DNA from: Candidatus Aenigmatarchaeota archaeon
GTDB lineage: Archaea; Aenigmatarchaeota; Aenigmatarchaeia; PWEA01; B50-G16
Assembly (NCBI GenBank): GCA_003663345.1
Contig: QMZU01000040.1
Coordinates: forward strand, 1-6,643
Direction: 5' to 3'
Length of the DNA: 6,643 bases
In this document: positions 1-5,328 of the stretch, piece after piece
Numbering within the stretch: position 1 is the stretch's first letter
Layout of the letters: the number at the start of each line of letters is the position of its first letter
Notes under the pieces: model-generated
The model's input: only the letters and a program-made list of their open reading frames with translations
Told to the model about the DNA's origin: nothing
Database searches by the model: none
Program-made: the position numbers and the translations under genes

Positions 1-407
1 ATTCACGGCATCTCCTCTTCAATGAAGAAAACTTAAAACTTGATTTCTACAAAAAATATGTTGATATTGATCTGGAAGGGTCAAAAAAACTTCTGGAGGA
101 GGCCGAGAGGTTAGGGGTTAACATTGAGGAGAAAGAACTGGACCTTGAAGAGCTTCTTTCAAAGGTCACGGAGGATAGTGTCCCGATTGTTCTTGTGGAC
201 TGGAATGCGATAGATGGAGGTAAGGGCTACCAGGGACATTTCCTTCCTCTTGTAGGATACGATGAAATGAATGTTTATGTTCACGACCACGGTCTGAAGG
301 ATCCCAGACCGTTCAAGCCCATACCCAGAGGAATATTCGACAGAGCGCGGAAAGCAGAAGGAACCGATGAGGATATCGTTATTGTTCACAGACCCGATTC
401 AGGTTAA
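1..407 (+). CDS. C39-like (papain-fold) peptidase family protein, 3' part
   Basis: The reading frame is open from the left edge (first complete codon at base 3) to a TAA at 405-407, so the 5' end of the gene lies outside; 134 residues are visible. The recognisable part is GHFLPLVGYDE (visible residues 78-88) followed by VYVHDHG (91-97). This matches the His half of a peptidase C39-like/papain-like fold: a catalytic His in a GHF..LVGYD strand, then an Asp in a V.VHD.G turn. The catalytic Cys would be in the missing N-terminal part. The preceding visible segment (about residues 8-62) is Glu/Lys/Leu-rich and helical-looking. There is no transmembrane segment in the visible part. The substrate cannot be told; archaeal C39-like proteins of this kind are mostly uncharacterised and are not necessarily bacteriocin processors. 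The gene converges on the minus-strand RNA that ends near 428. An ATG-less internal GTG at 195 would give only a 70-residue fragment and is not the true start. Confidence 0.6.
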   Translation, partial: SRHLLFNEENLKLDFYKKYVDIDLEGSKKLLEEAERLGVNIEEKELDLEELLSKVTEDSVPIVLVDWNAIDGGKGYQGHFLPLVGYDEMNVYVHDHGLKDPRPFKPIPRGIFDRARKAEGTDEDIVIVHRPDSG

Positions 408-422
408 CAGTAAACATCAGAT

Positions 423-433
423 AAAAGAAAAAA
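423..433 (-). terminator. Oligo-T terminator of the minus-strand small RNA
   Basis: The minus strand reads TTTTTTCTTTT immediately (one base) after the 3' strand of the P1 helix of the RNA candidate. Archaeal RNA polymerase terminates at oligo-T tracts, often without needing a hairpin. The placement directly after a closing stem fits the 3' end of a discrete small RNA. Confidence 0.6.
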
Positions 434-518
434 GTAGGTGAGGCTCATAAGGCTCTAAACGAGCCCTTGGAATACCCCCAGATTTCCAAGAATGTAGGAA
501 ACTCACCCCACCTAATTC
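428..518 (-). ncRNA. Candidate structured small RNA, three-helix fold, unknown class
   Basis: Read on the minus strand, this stretch folds into a closed three-way junction. P1 is a continuous 10-bp helix, 514-505 (UAGGUGGGGU) with 444-435 (GCCUCACCUA), including one G-U and one U-G wobble. P2 is a 7-bp hairpin, 490-484 (CUUGGAA) with 472-466 (UUCCAAG), with an 11-nt loop containing GGGGG. P3 is a 5-bp hairpin directly abutting P2, 465-461 (GGCUC) with 455-451 (GAGCC), loop GUUUA. Inside P1, GA at 504-503 faces GA at 446-445, which could form tandem sheared G-A pairs. The wobbles become A-C and C-A mismatches on the plus strand, so the minus strand is favoured. A BRE/TATA promoter sits about 26 bp upstream of G518 and an oligo-T run follows P1. 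It is not a tRNA, C/D-box or 5S RNA by inspection. I do not recognise the class; it could be a trans-acting RNA or a guide-type RNA. Confidence 0.6.
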
Positions 519-537
519 TAAAATTGTTCATCGAAGA

Positions 538-553
538 TATTTAAAATTTTCGC
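538..553 (-). promoter_or_regulatory. Archaeal BRE/TATA promoter for the minus-strand RNA
   Basis: On the minus strand the sequence is GCGAAAATTTTAAATATC (553 to 536): a purine-rich BRE-like GCGAAAA followed by the A/T box TTTTAAATA (546-538). Taking a start about 26 bp beyond the box centre (about 542) predicts transcription beginning near 516-518, just before the first base of the P1 helix of the RNA candidate. No protein start codon with a ribosome site follows in a sensible position, so the promoter appears dedicated to an RNA. Confidence 0.6.
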
Positions 554-555
554 TG

Positions 556-575
556 GAAGAGGAAATCTTTATATA
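556..575 (+). promoter_or_regulatory. Archaeal BRE/TATA promoter, plus strand, for RNA at 598
   Basis: A purine-rich stretch GAAGAGGAAAT (556-566) precedes a near-ideal box A, TTTATATA (568-575). A start about 26 bp beyond the box centre falls at about 598, exactly the G that begins the first strand of the pseudoknot described at 598-668. It is divergent from the promoter at 538-553; the two boxes are about 29 bp apart centre to centre. No plausible protein gene starts downstream on this strand before the antisense yjbQ gene. Confidence 0.55.
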
Positions 576-597
576 TTAACATATCAATATAATAAGA

Positions 598-668
598 GTT
601 GGGCGGTGGAGGAGTTTGATTTTCTGTATTATTCTGACCCAACCCCCCAGTCCAACCGAACTCCTCCA
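598..668 (+). ncRNA. Candidate pseudoknotted RNA, class unknown
   Basis: Two perfect inverted repeats interleave. Stem A is GTTGGG (598-603) with CCCAAC (638-643). Stem B is TGGAGGAGTT (607-616) with AACTCCTCCA (659-668). The order A, B, A', B' is an H-type pseudoknot. A second copy of the A' partner, CCAAC at 652-656, offers an alternative pairing. The predicted start from the TATA box at 568-575 coincides with the first base of stem A. The 3' end is uncertain because no strong oligo-T run follows; a longer transcript would run antisense into the 3' end of yjbQ. Because all pairs are Watson-Crick, the strand cannot be settled from pairing. The 10-bp B stem might instead be part of the yjbQ mRNA 3' end on the minus strand. 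Confidence 0.4.
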
Positions 669-676
669 GCTGCTCA

Positions 677-1078
677 TCATTCCCCTATGACCGTTACCTG
701 AACACTTCTCTTTCTCGGTCCATTATCCATCTCGATCAGGAATATGCTCTGCCACGTTCCGAGTAGAAGCTTCCCATCCTTCACGGGCAGTGTTTTCTCC
801 GAACCCAGAAAGAGCGCCCTTATGTGGGAATAAGCGTTGTCCGGGTGCTGGTAGAGGCCCGTGGACGGTGCGATATCTTCAAACGAATCCCTGAAGTCCT
901 GTTTGAGCATCCTTTCATCCTCGTTCACCGCTATCACACCCGTAGACCCCGGGACGGATACATTGCAGAGACCGCTCTTCACACCGCTTTTCTCCACGAT
1001 TTCCTCAACCTTCTCGGTTATATTGTAAAACTCACCACTCTCGGTCTCAATCGAAAAGGAATCCTGAAAGACCTTCAT
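677..1078 (-). CDS. yjbQ: YjbQ/UPF0047 family protein
   Basis: A 133-residue protein matching the full length of the YjbQ (UPF0047, COG0432) family, a small trimeric cytosolic fold. Family signatures are visible: VPGSTG (42-47), NED (52-54), Asp61, YQHPDNAYSH (76-85, with His78, Asn81 and His85), a G-S-E-K-T-L-P-V strand (92-99), LLLGTWQSI (104-112) and the NGPRKR turn (119-124), ending in VTVIGE. Some bacterial members show thiamine-phosphate synthase activity in vitro and are named secondary thiamine-phosphate synthase, but the cellular role is unsettled. Many family members have His where this protein has Gly44 (VPHST versus VPGST); I recall the Gly form from other archaeal members. The ATG at 1078 is preceded by GGGTAGG as a weak ribosome site. 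With the start predicted from the TATA box at 1104-1115 the leader would be only about 7 nt. The gene is divergent from the TBP operon. Confidence 0.88.
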   Translation of the reverse strand: MKVFQDSFSIETESGEFYNITEKVEEIVEKSGVKSGLCNVSVPGSTGVIAVNEDERMLKQDFRDSFEDIAPSTGLYQHPDNAYSHIRALFLGSEKTLPVKDGKLLLGTWQSIFLIEMDNGPRKRSVQVTVIGE

Positions 1079-1103
1079 AACCTACCCTTTTAAATACCTA
1101 CCT

Positions 1104-1115
1104 TTTATATATAAA
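1104..1115. promoter_or_regulatory. Palindromic TATA element between yjbQ and the TBP operon
   Basis: TTTATATATAAA is its own reverse complement, so the same 12 bp reads as box A on both strands. On the plus strand it predicts a start near 1133-1134, about 15 nt before the TBP ATG at 1148. On the minus strand it predicts a start near 1085, about 7 nt before the yjbQ ATG at 1078. The flanks show no strong BRE on either side, so direction is not obviously fixed by the sequence. A second A/T stretch at 1088-1095 is too close to the yjbQ start to act as its box A. Confidence 0.65.
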
Positions 1116-1147
1116 TACAATTCAATCTTGTTGTGTGGGGTGAAAAT

Positions 1148-1678
1148 ATGGCCGAGGAAATAAAGATTGAGAATGTTGTTGCTTCTGCTTCATTGAATGT
1201 TAAAATAGACCTGAGCAAACTTCTAACACTTCCCGGTACCGAATACGAGCCCGAACAGTTTCCGGGACTTGTCCTGAGGATGAGGGACCCGAAGGCGGCA
1301 GCGCTGATATTCTCATCAGGAAAGATAGTCTGCACCGGTGCCAAGAGCCCGGAACTTGCCAGAAAGGCTATTGATAATGTTATAAAGAACATAAGGAGCG
1401 TTGGTATCAAGGTCAAGAAGGCCGCAAATGTGACGATTGAGAATATCGTTGCCTCCACGAAACTTGACCAGGAGTTGAAGTTAAACGAAATAGCTTTCGC
1501 GCTCCCAAATGCTGAATATGAGCCGGAACAGTTCCCCGGTCTTGTGTACCGTATGGATGATCCGAAGGTAGCATTCCTGCTCTTCGGTTCGGGAAAGGTT
1601 GTCTGTACCGGTGGAAAGAGTATTGAGGATATAAAGAGAGCTATAGATAAGGTCGAGAAGAAACTGGCCAAACTTTAA
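1148..1678 (+). CDS. tbp: TATA-binding protein (TBP)
   Basis: General transcription factor that binds box A and recruits TFB and RNA polymerase. The 176-residue product is the usual archaeal length and is built of two direct repeats offset by 91 residues (about 7-86 and 98-176). Both contain EYEPEQFPGLV (32-42 and 123-133) and a later (S/G)SGK-(I/V)-VCTG strand. The four DNA-kinking phenylalanines are present: Phe38 and Phe55 in repeat one, Phe129 and Phe146 in repeat two. It ends in KKLAKL without the acidic tail seen in some archaeal TBPs. I chose ATG 1148 over the in-frame GTG at 1133: GGGGTGA at 1136-1142 is a good ribosome site 5 nt before it, and the predicted transcription start falls at about 1133. 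First gene of the operon; MCM follows after 5 nt. Confidence 0.97.
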   Translation: MAEEIKIENVVASASLNVKIDLSKLLTLPGTEYEPEQFPGLVLRMRDPKAAALIFSSGKIVCTGAKSPELARKAIDNVIKNIRSVGIKVKKAANVTIENIVASTKLDQELKLNEIAFALPNAEYEPEQFPGLVYRMDDPKVAFLLFGSGKVVCTGGKSIEDIKRAIDKVEKKLAKL

Positions 1679-1682
1679 CTGG

Positions 1683-1686
1683 GGTG
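1683..1686 (+). promoter_or_regulatory. GGTG ribosome-site core that questions the MCM start
   Basis: In this operon the TBP and DUF3467 genes place a GGTG core exactly 5 nt before the ATG (1138-1142 region and 3692-3695). Before MCM the only similar core is GGTG at 1683-1686, which overlaps the GTG at 1684 but lies 6 nt before an in-frame CTG at 1693. Confidence 0.35.
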
Positions 1687-3690
1687 GTTGGGCTGAGTAT
1701 AGAAAGGTTAGAGGAATTTCTCAGAAAACACTATCATAAAGACCTCCTCGAAGCAGTCAGAGAGGGGAGGAAGTCCATCGAGATAAGTTACAAGGACTTG
1801 GACAGGTTCGAGCCGGCGCTTGCTGACTATCTTGTGGAGAAGCCTCAGCACTTCTTCAACGATATCCAGGAAGCCCTTAAAGAGATAGACCTTGGGGTGG
1901 AGGAAAGACCCAAGATAAACATAAGGGTAAAGGACCTGCCGGATGACTTCAAGGTCAGGATAAGGGATATCAGGAGCGAGCACATAGGCAGGTTCATCAA
2001 GGTAGAGGGTGTTGTGAGAAGGGGGAGTGAGGTAAATCCGGAAGTGGAAACAGCCTACTTCGAGTGTCCTGATTGCGGCGCGATCATAGAGGTCCCGCAG
2101 TTGAGGAAGGAATTCACCTATCCCGGGAAGTGTGAATGCGGGAGGCAGAGAGGGTTCAAACTTGTTGACAGGAAACTCTTCGATGTGAGATGGATAACCA
2201 TTGAAGACCCCTTCGAGGTTTCAATAGGCGAGAAGCCGGGTGAGATAACTGTTTATCTGAAGGAAGACCTGACCACACCAAAGATGCAGAGGAAGACCGA
2301 TCCAGGAGCAAGGCTTGAAATTGTCGGTATCCTGAGGGAGATGCCGAAGTATTCTCACGGGACGAAGACGCGCCAGATGGAGAAGCTTCTTGAGGCGAAT
2401 CACGTGAAACCTCTGGAGGTGGAGTATGAGGATATTGAATTCACCGAAGAGGATTTGAAGAAGATAAAGGAGCTTGCATCCGACCCGAACATCTACGAAA
2501 GACTGGTGAGGTCGCTCGCTCCTTCCATGTACGGGATGAACGAAATAAAGGAGGCGATACTCCTTCAACTCTTCGGAGGTGTGCCCCGAACCCTCCCGGA
2601 CGGGACGAACATCAGGGGGGATATACACATACTCATGGTCGGGGACCCCTCAGCCGGGAAGACCCAGCTCCTCAAACTGGTTTCAAGAATAATACCGAGA
2701 GGGAAGTATGTTTCAGGTAAGGGTACGACCGGAGCAGGTCTGACAGCTACAGTTGTCAGGGATGAGGAGTTCTTCGGTGGCTGGGTTCTCGAGGCAGGTG
2801 CCCTCGTGCTCAGCAACAAGGGAATCCTCTGTATAGATGAGTTAGATAAGATAGGCAAGGAGGACCAGAGCAATCTGCACGAGGCGATGTCAACTCAAAC
2901 CGTGAGCATAGCCAAGGCATCGATCATGGCAACCCTGCCTGCCCAGACATCCATACTCGCCGGTGCCAACCCAAAACTTTCCAGATTCGATCCCCTGAGA
3001 CCAATAGCCGAGCAGATAGATATACCCGACACACTCCTCTCAAGATTTGATCTCAAGTTCGCGCTCCGGGACATCCCAAACAGGGAAGAGGATGAGAGAA
3101 TAGTTGACCATATAATAAACTCGAGGATGTCTGAAGAGGTTATAAAACCGGAGATAGACACAGAGCTATTCCGGAAGTATATAGCATATGCCCGGGAGCA
3201 TTCAAAACCCGAGATGACCAAGGAGGCGATGGCGAAACTGAAGAACTTCTACATAGACCTCCGTTCCAAGTACAGCGGAACCGATATACCCACGATACCG
3301 ATAACCCTGAGGCAGTACGAGGCATTGATACGTCTGGCAGAGGCATCAGCAAAAATCCGTCTGGACTCCAAGGTCAGGATAGAGGATGCCGAACGGGCGA
3401 TAAAACTCATGAAATACAGCATAAGACAGCTCGGCATGGACCCGGAGACGGGTGAGATAGATATAGATAGAGCGGAAGGCGGTACACCCTCCTCCCAGAG
3501 AAGCAAGATAAGAATAGTTATGGATACGATGGATGAGCTGGAGAAGGAGCTCGGAAAGAGTATTCCGATGGAGGACCTCATCGCCGCTCTGGAGGAGGAG
3601 GGAATAGCCGACCCGGAGAAGATAATAAGGGAGATGAAGCATAAGGGAATGTTATTCGAGCCCAGACCCGGTTTCATTCAAAAGATATGA
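1684..3690 (+). CDS. mcm: MCM replicative DNA helicase
   Basis: Hexameric ATP-driven 3'-5' helicase that unwinds DNA at the replication fork. The 668 residues are a normal archaeal length. The N-terminal domain (about 1-245) contains a zinc site with Cys128, Cys131, Cys150 and Cys152 (CPDC...CEC). The AAA+ domain shows Walker A GDPSAGKT (320-327), Walker B CIDELD (383-388), a pre-sensor hairpin with SIAKAS (408-413), sensor 1 GANP (427-430) and the arginine finger in LLSRFD (451-456, Arg454), with sensor 2 around TLRQYEALIR (541-550). A C-terminal winged helix (about 603-668) ends in FEPRPGFIQKI. There is no intein in Walker A, a common site for one. No ATG lies near the 5' end; GTG 1684 is the first conventional start, 5 nt after the TBP stop, but CTG 1693 is better placed relative to the ribosome site. 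DUF3467 follows after 10 nt. Confidence 0.97.
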   Translation: MVGLSIERLEEFLRKHYHKDLLEAVREGRKSIEISYKDLDRFEPALADYLVEKPQHFFNDIQEALKEIDLGVEERPKINIRVKDLPDDFKVRIRDIRSEHIGRFIKVEGVVRRGSEVNPEVETAYFECPDCGAIIEVPQLRKEFTYPGKCECGRQRGFKLVDRKLFDVRWITIEDPFEVSIGEKPGEITVYLKEDLTTPKMQRKTDPGARLEIVGILREMPKYSHGTKTRQMEKLLEANHVKPLEVEYEDIEFTEEDLKKIKELASDPNIYERLVRSLAPSMYGMNEIKEAILLQLFGGVPRTLPDGTNIRGDIHILMVGDPSAGKTQLLKLVSRIIPRGKYVSGKGTTGAGLTATVVRDEEFFGGWVLEAGALVLSNKGILCIDELDKIGKEDQSNLHEAMSTQTVSIAKASIMATLPAQTSILAGANPKLSRFDPLRPIAEQIDIPDTLLSRFDLKFALRDIPNREEDERIVDHIINSRMSEEVIKPEIDTELFRKYIAYAREHSKPEMTKEAMAKLKNFYIDLRSKYSGTDIPTIPITLRQYEALIRLAEASAKIRLDSKVRIEDAERAIKLMKYSIRQLGMDPETGEIDIDRAEGGTPSSQRSKIRIVMDTMDELEKELGKSIPMEDLIAALEEEGIADPEKIIREMKHKGMLFEPRPGFIQKI

Positions 3691-3700
3691 GGGTGATAGA

Positions 3701-4024
3701 ATGAGCGAAAAGATGAAGAGGAAAAAGGTTGAGTTCAAAATAGACCACACCGAGCCGGTCTTCTTCACGGACTCCATAACCGTGACGCACAACAACTCCA
3801 AATTCATCATAGATTTCCGGCAGTCAACACCCCGACTGGACCAGATAGGAAATGAGCAGAAGGAGACGATTGTGGTGAAACATCAGCCGGTAATGATGGA
3901 TCCATGGTTGGTGAAGAGTTTCATAGAGATACTGACAAAGAATATGGAGAGTTTTGAGAAGAAGTTCGGAAAGGTTCAGAAAGTCCGTGAGAAGGGCGAA
4001 GAAAAGATAAGTTACATAGGTTGA
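3701..4024 (+). CDS. DUF3467 domain protein, possible replication-associated factor
   Basis: A 107-residue soluble protein with the DUF3467 core at about 17-92. Its landmarks are TEPVFFTDS (17-25), an H-N-N-S-K-F strand, IIDFRQSTPR (36-45), VVKHQPVMMDP (58-68) and ESFEKKFGK (83-91). The N-terminus is strongly basic (KMKRKK) and the C-terminus is charged. No catalytic motif, membrane segment or signal peptide is visible. The family has no established function that I know of. Start ATG 3701 has GGTGAT at 3692-3697 as ribosome site. The gene sits 10 nt after MCM and 4 nt before the RPA-like gene, which suggests, by context only, a role at the replication fork or in binding ssDNA or one of those proteins. 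Confidence 0.85.
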   Translation: MSEKMKRKKVEFKIDHTEPVFFTDSITVTHNNSKFIIDFRQSTPRLDQIGNEQKETIVVKHQPVMMDPWLVKSFIEILTKNMESFEKKFGKVQKVREKGEEKISYIG

Positions 4025-4028
4025 TCCG

Positions 4029-4778
4029 ATGACCGTGGAGAGGAAGAGGCTCACAGCGGTGAAGGTTCCTATAAAGAGCATAGTCACAGGTAGGTATTTC
4101 CAGCAGGAAGGGTTCGAGAGCAATTATCTCATAACACCACAGGGTCAGAAGGTTTCCAGAGTAAGGGTCATGGCCACCGTGATGACAAAATTCATCTCGG
4201 ATGACGGAAATTATGGTTTCCTGGTTCTGGATGATGGCACAGAAACAATAAGAGCCAAGGCCTTCCAGAACACCAAGATATTCAGTGATATAGATGTCGG
4301 CGATATCGTGGACCTCTTCGGTAAAGTCAGGGTTTACGCCGACGAGGTGTACATAACACCTGAAATAATAAGAAAAATCAATGACCCGAATTGGTTGATT
4401 CTGAGAAACCTAGAAATCATCAAAGAGCTGAAGAGAATAAAGGAGCTGAAGAACGCTCTCGAAAGGTTTGAAAAGGAAACCGCTGACCTGGAGGAGATCA
4501 AGAAGCTCGCAAAGGCAGAGGGTCTTGACCCTGAGGAGATTGAGGTCATCTATGAATCAAAGAATGTTGAGCCGGAGACAAAGGAAGAGGACAGGAAGGC
4601 CCTCAAGGAGGAGATAAAGGGACTGATAGATTCTCTTGACGACGGTTCCGGAGCCAAGTACTCTGATATAATAGAGAAGAGCAGCCTTCCGGAATCTGTT
4701 ATCGAAGATGTTATAAACGAACTTCTGAGTGAAGGCACCTGTTACGAACCGAGACCAGGAAGGATAAAGAGGCTTTGA
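4029..4778 (+). CDS. rpa: RPA32-like OB-fold single-strand DNA-binding protein
   Basis: A 249-residue protein with the architecture of the archaeal RPA32/COG3390 group. An N-terminal OB fold (about 42-115) shows KVSRVRVMATV as the first strand, then YGFLVLDDGTETIRAKAF (62-79) and VGDIVDLFGKVRVYADEVYI (90-109), a typical RPA-type OB pattern. A charged linker follows, with helical and possibly coiled-coil segments (about 125-200). A C-terminal winged helix (about 200-249) ends in YEPRPGRIKRL. The protein would coat ssDNA during replication and repair, and the winged helix is the usual partner-binding module. Its last residues closely resemble the MCM C-terminus. No zinc finger is visible, unlike the large RPA subunit. 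Start ATG 4029 follows GGTTGAT at 4019-4025. A separate RPA41/RPA14-type partner is not in the window. Confidence 0.85.
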   Translation: MTVERKRLTAVKVPIKSIVTGRYFQQEGFESNYLITPQGQKVSRVRVMATVMTKFISDDGNYGFLVLDDGTETIRAKAFQNTKIFSDIDVGDIVDLFGKVRVYADEVYITPEIIRKINDPNWLILRNLEIIKELKRIKELKNALERFEKETADLEEIKKLAKAEGLDPEEIEVIYESKNVEPETKEEDRKALKEEIKGLIDSLDDGSGAKYSDIIEKSSLPESVIEDVINELLSEGTCYEPRPGRIKRL

Positions 4779-4779
4779 T

Positions 4780-5328
4780 ATGATAGAGGTTGAGGTCAGA
4801 AGTTTCATAAGTGAGGAGAAGTATCACGAACTTCTTCAATTCATGGAGAAGAATGGAAGAAAGGAAAAGGAAGAGGAGCAGGTCACACACTATCTCTCCG
4901 GGCCACATGACCTGAGGCTGCAGAAGTCCACTTCCTCTGCCAAGATATGGCTCAAGAAGGGAAGGATTCACGACGAGTCCAGAGAGGAGATAGAGATCAG
5001 ATTCAAGCCGGATGATTTCGATAAATTGAAAAGACTCTTCAGCGAACTGGGTTATGAGACGGAGATAATCTGGTTCAGGAAGAGATGCCAGTTCCGGTGG
5101 AACGGTCTGAAGGTCTGTCTTGATTACACAAAAGGATACGGATATATTATTGAACTGGAGGCGCTCACCGAGAAGAATAAAGAGGAGGTGCTTGCCAAAC
5201 TGAGGAATGCTTTAAAACTTCTGGGTGTTGAGGAAACCCCAAGAGAAGTTTTTGAAGAAAAATATAATTATTATAAGAAAAACTGGAAAAGATTGGTGGG
5301 ATATGATGGAAAGGATTCATCACTTTGA
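4780..5328 (+). CDS. CYTH domain protein (CyaB/ThTPase-like)
   Basis: A 182-residue protein of the CYTH superfamily, an eight-strand tunnel fold that binds triphosphates and divalent metal. Landmarks in order: N-terminal EVEVR (3-7), LRLQ (45-48), AKIWLKKG (54-61), REEIEIRF (68-75), FRKRCQFRW (99-107), LDYTKGYGYIIELEA (114-128) and EEKYNYY (159-165). The family signature is ExExK; here the last position is Arg7. Members include class IV adenylate cyclases, thiamine triphosphatases and inorganic triphosphatases. Archaeal members are often labelled CyaB, but the activity cannot be chosen from the sequence, and tripolyphosphate hydrolysis is as likely as cAMP formation. ATG 4780 is 1 nt after the RPA stop, with GAGG at 4769-4772 as ribosome site. 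The 3' end overlaps the DHS gene by 26 nt, suggesting translational coupling. Confidence 0.82.
   Translation: MIEVEVRSFISEEKYHELLQFMEKNGRKEKEEEQVTHYLSGPHDLRLQKSTSSAKIWLKKGRIHDESREEIEIRFKPDDFDKLKRLFSELGYETEIIWFRKRCQFRWNGLKVCLDYTKGYGYIIELEALTEKNKEEVLAKLRNALKLLGVEETPREVFEEKYNYYKKNWKRLVGYDGKDSSL
5295..5300 (+). promoter_or_regulatory. Ribosome site deciding the DHS start
   Basis: GGTGGG lies inside the CYTH coding sequence, 2 nt before ATG 5303 (GGTG core 4 nt before) and 5 nt before ATG 5306. It supports one of these tandem ATG codons over the far upstream TTG at 5225; ATG 5306 has slightly better spacing. Confidence 0.5.

Noticed and set aside
434..515. tRNA gene or tRNA-like element
   Set aside because: The arm count and abutting hairpins look superficially tRNA-like, but there is no TTCRA T-loop, no D-arm consensus, no 7-nt anticodon loop and no standard acceptor geometry on either strand.
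598..643. C/D-box guide RNA
   Set aside because: A CTGA (634-637) lies beside the terminal stem like a D box, but there is no RTGATGA C box after the 5' stem.
598..668. HDV-like self-cleaving ribozyme
   Set aside because: The A-B-A'-B' topology and a CGAA just before the last strand (657-660) resemble HDV-like ribozymes. However, no short P3 hairpin is seen in 617-637, no P4 hairpin in 644-656, and the TATA spacing makes 598 a transcription start and not an internal cleavage site.
616..690. Small 24-codon ORF starting at TTG after GGAGGAG
   Set aside because: Spacing between the ribosome site and the TTG is only 1 nt, the product is a low-information Leu/Pro-rich peptide, and it overlaps yjbQ on the opposite strand.
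1133..1147. Five-residue longer TBP starting at GTG 1133
   Set aside because: It would start at or near the predicted transcription start with no ribosome site, whereas ATG 1148 has one at the right distance.
5225..5302. Longer DHS starting at TTG 5225
   Set aside because: The extra residues have no family similarity, lie wholly within the CYTH gene, and no ribosome site precedes the TTG; ATG 5303/5306 has GGTGGG.
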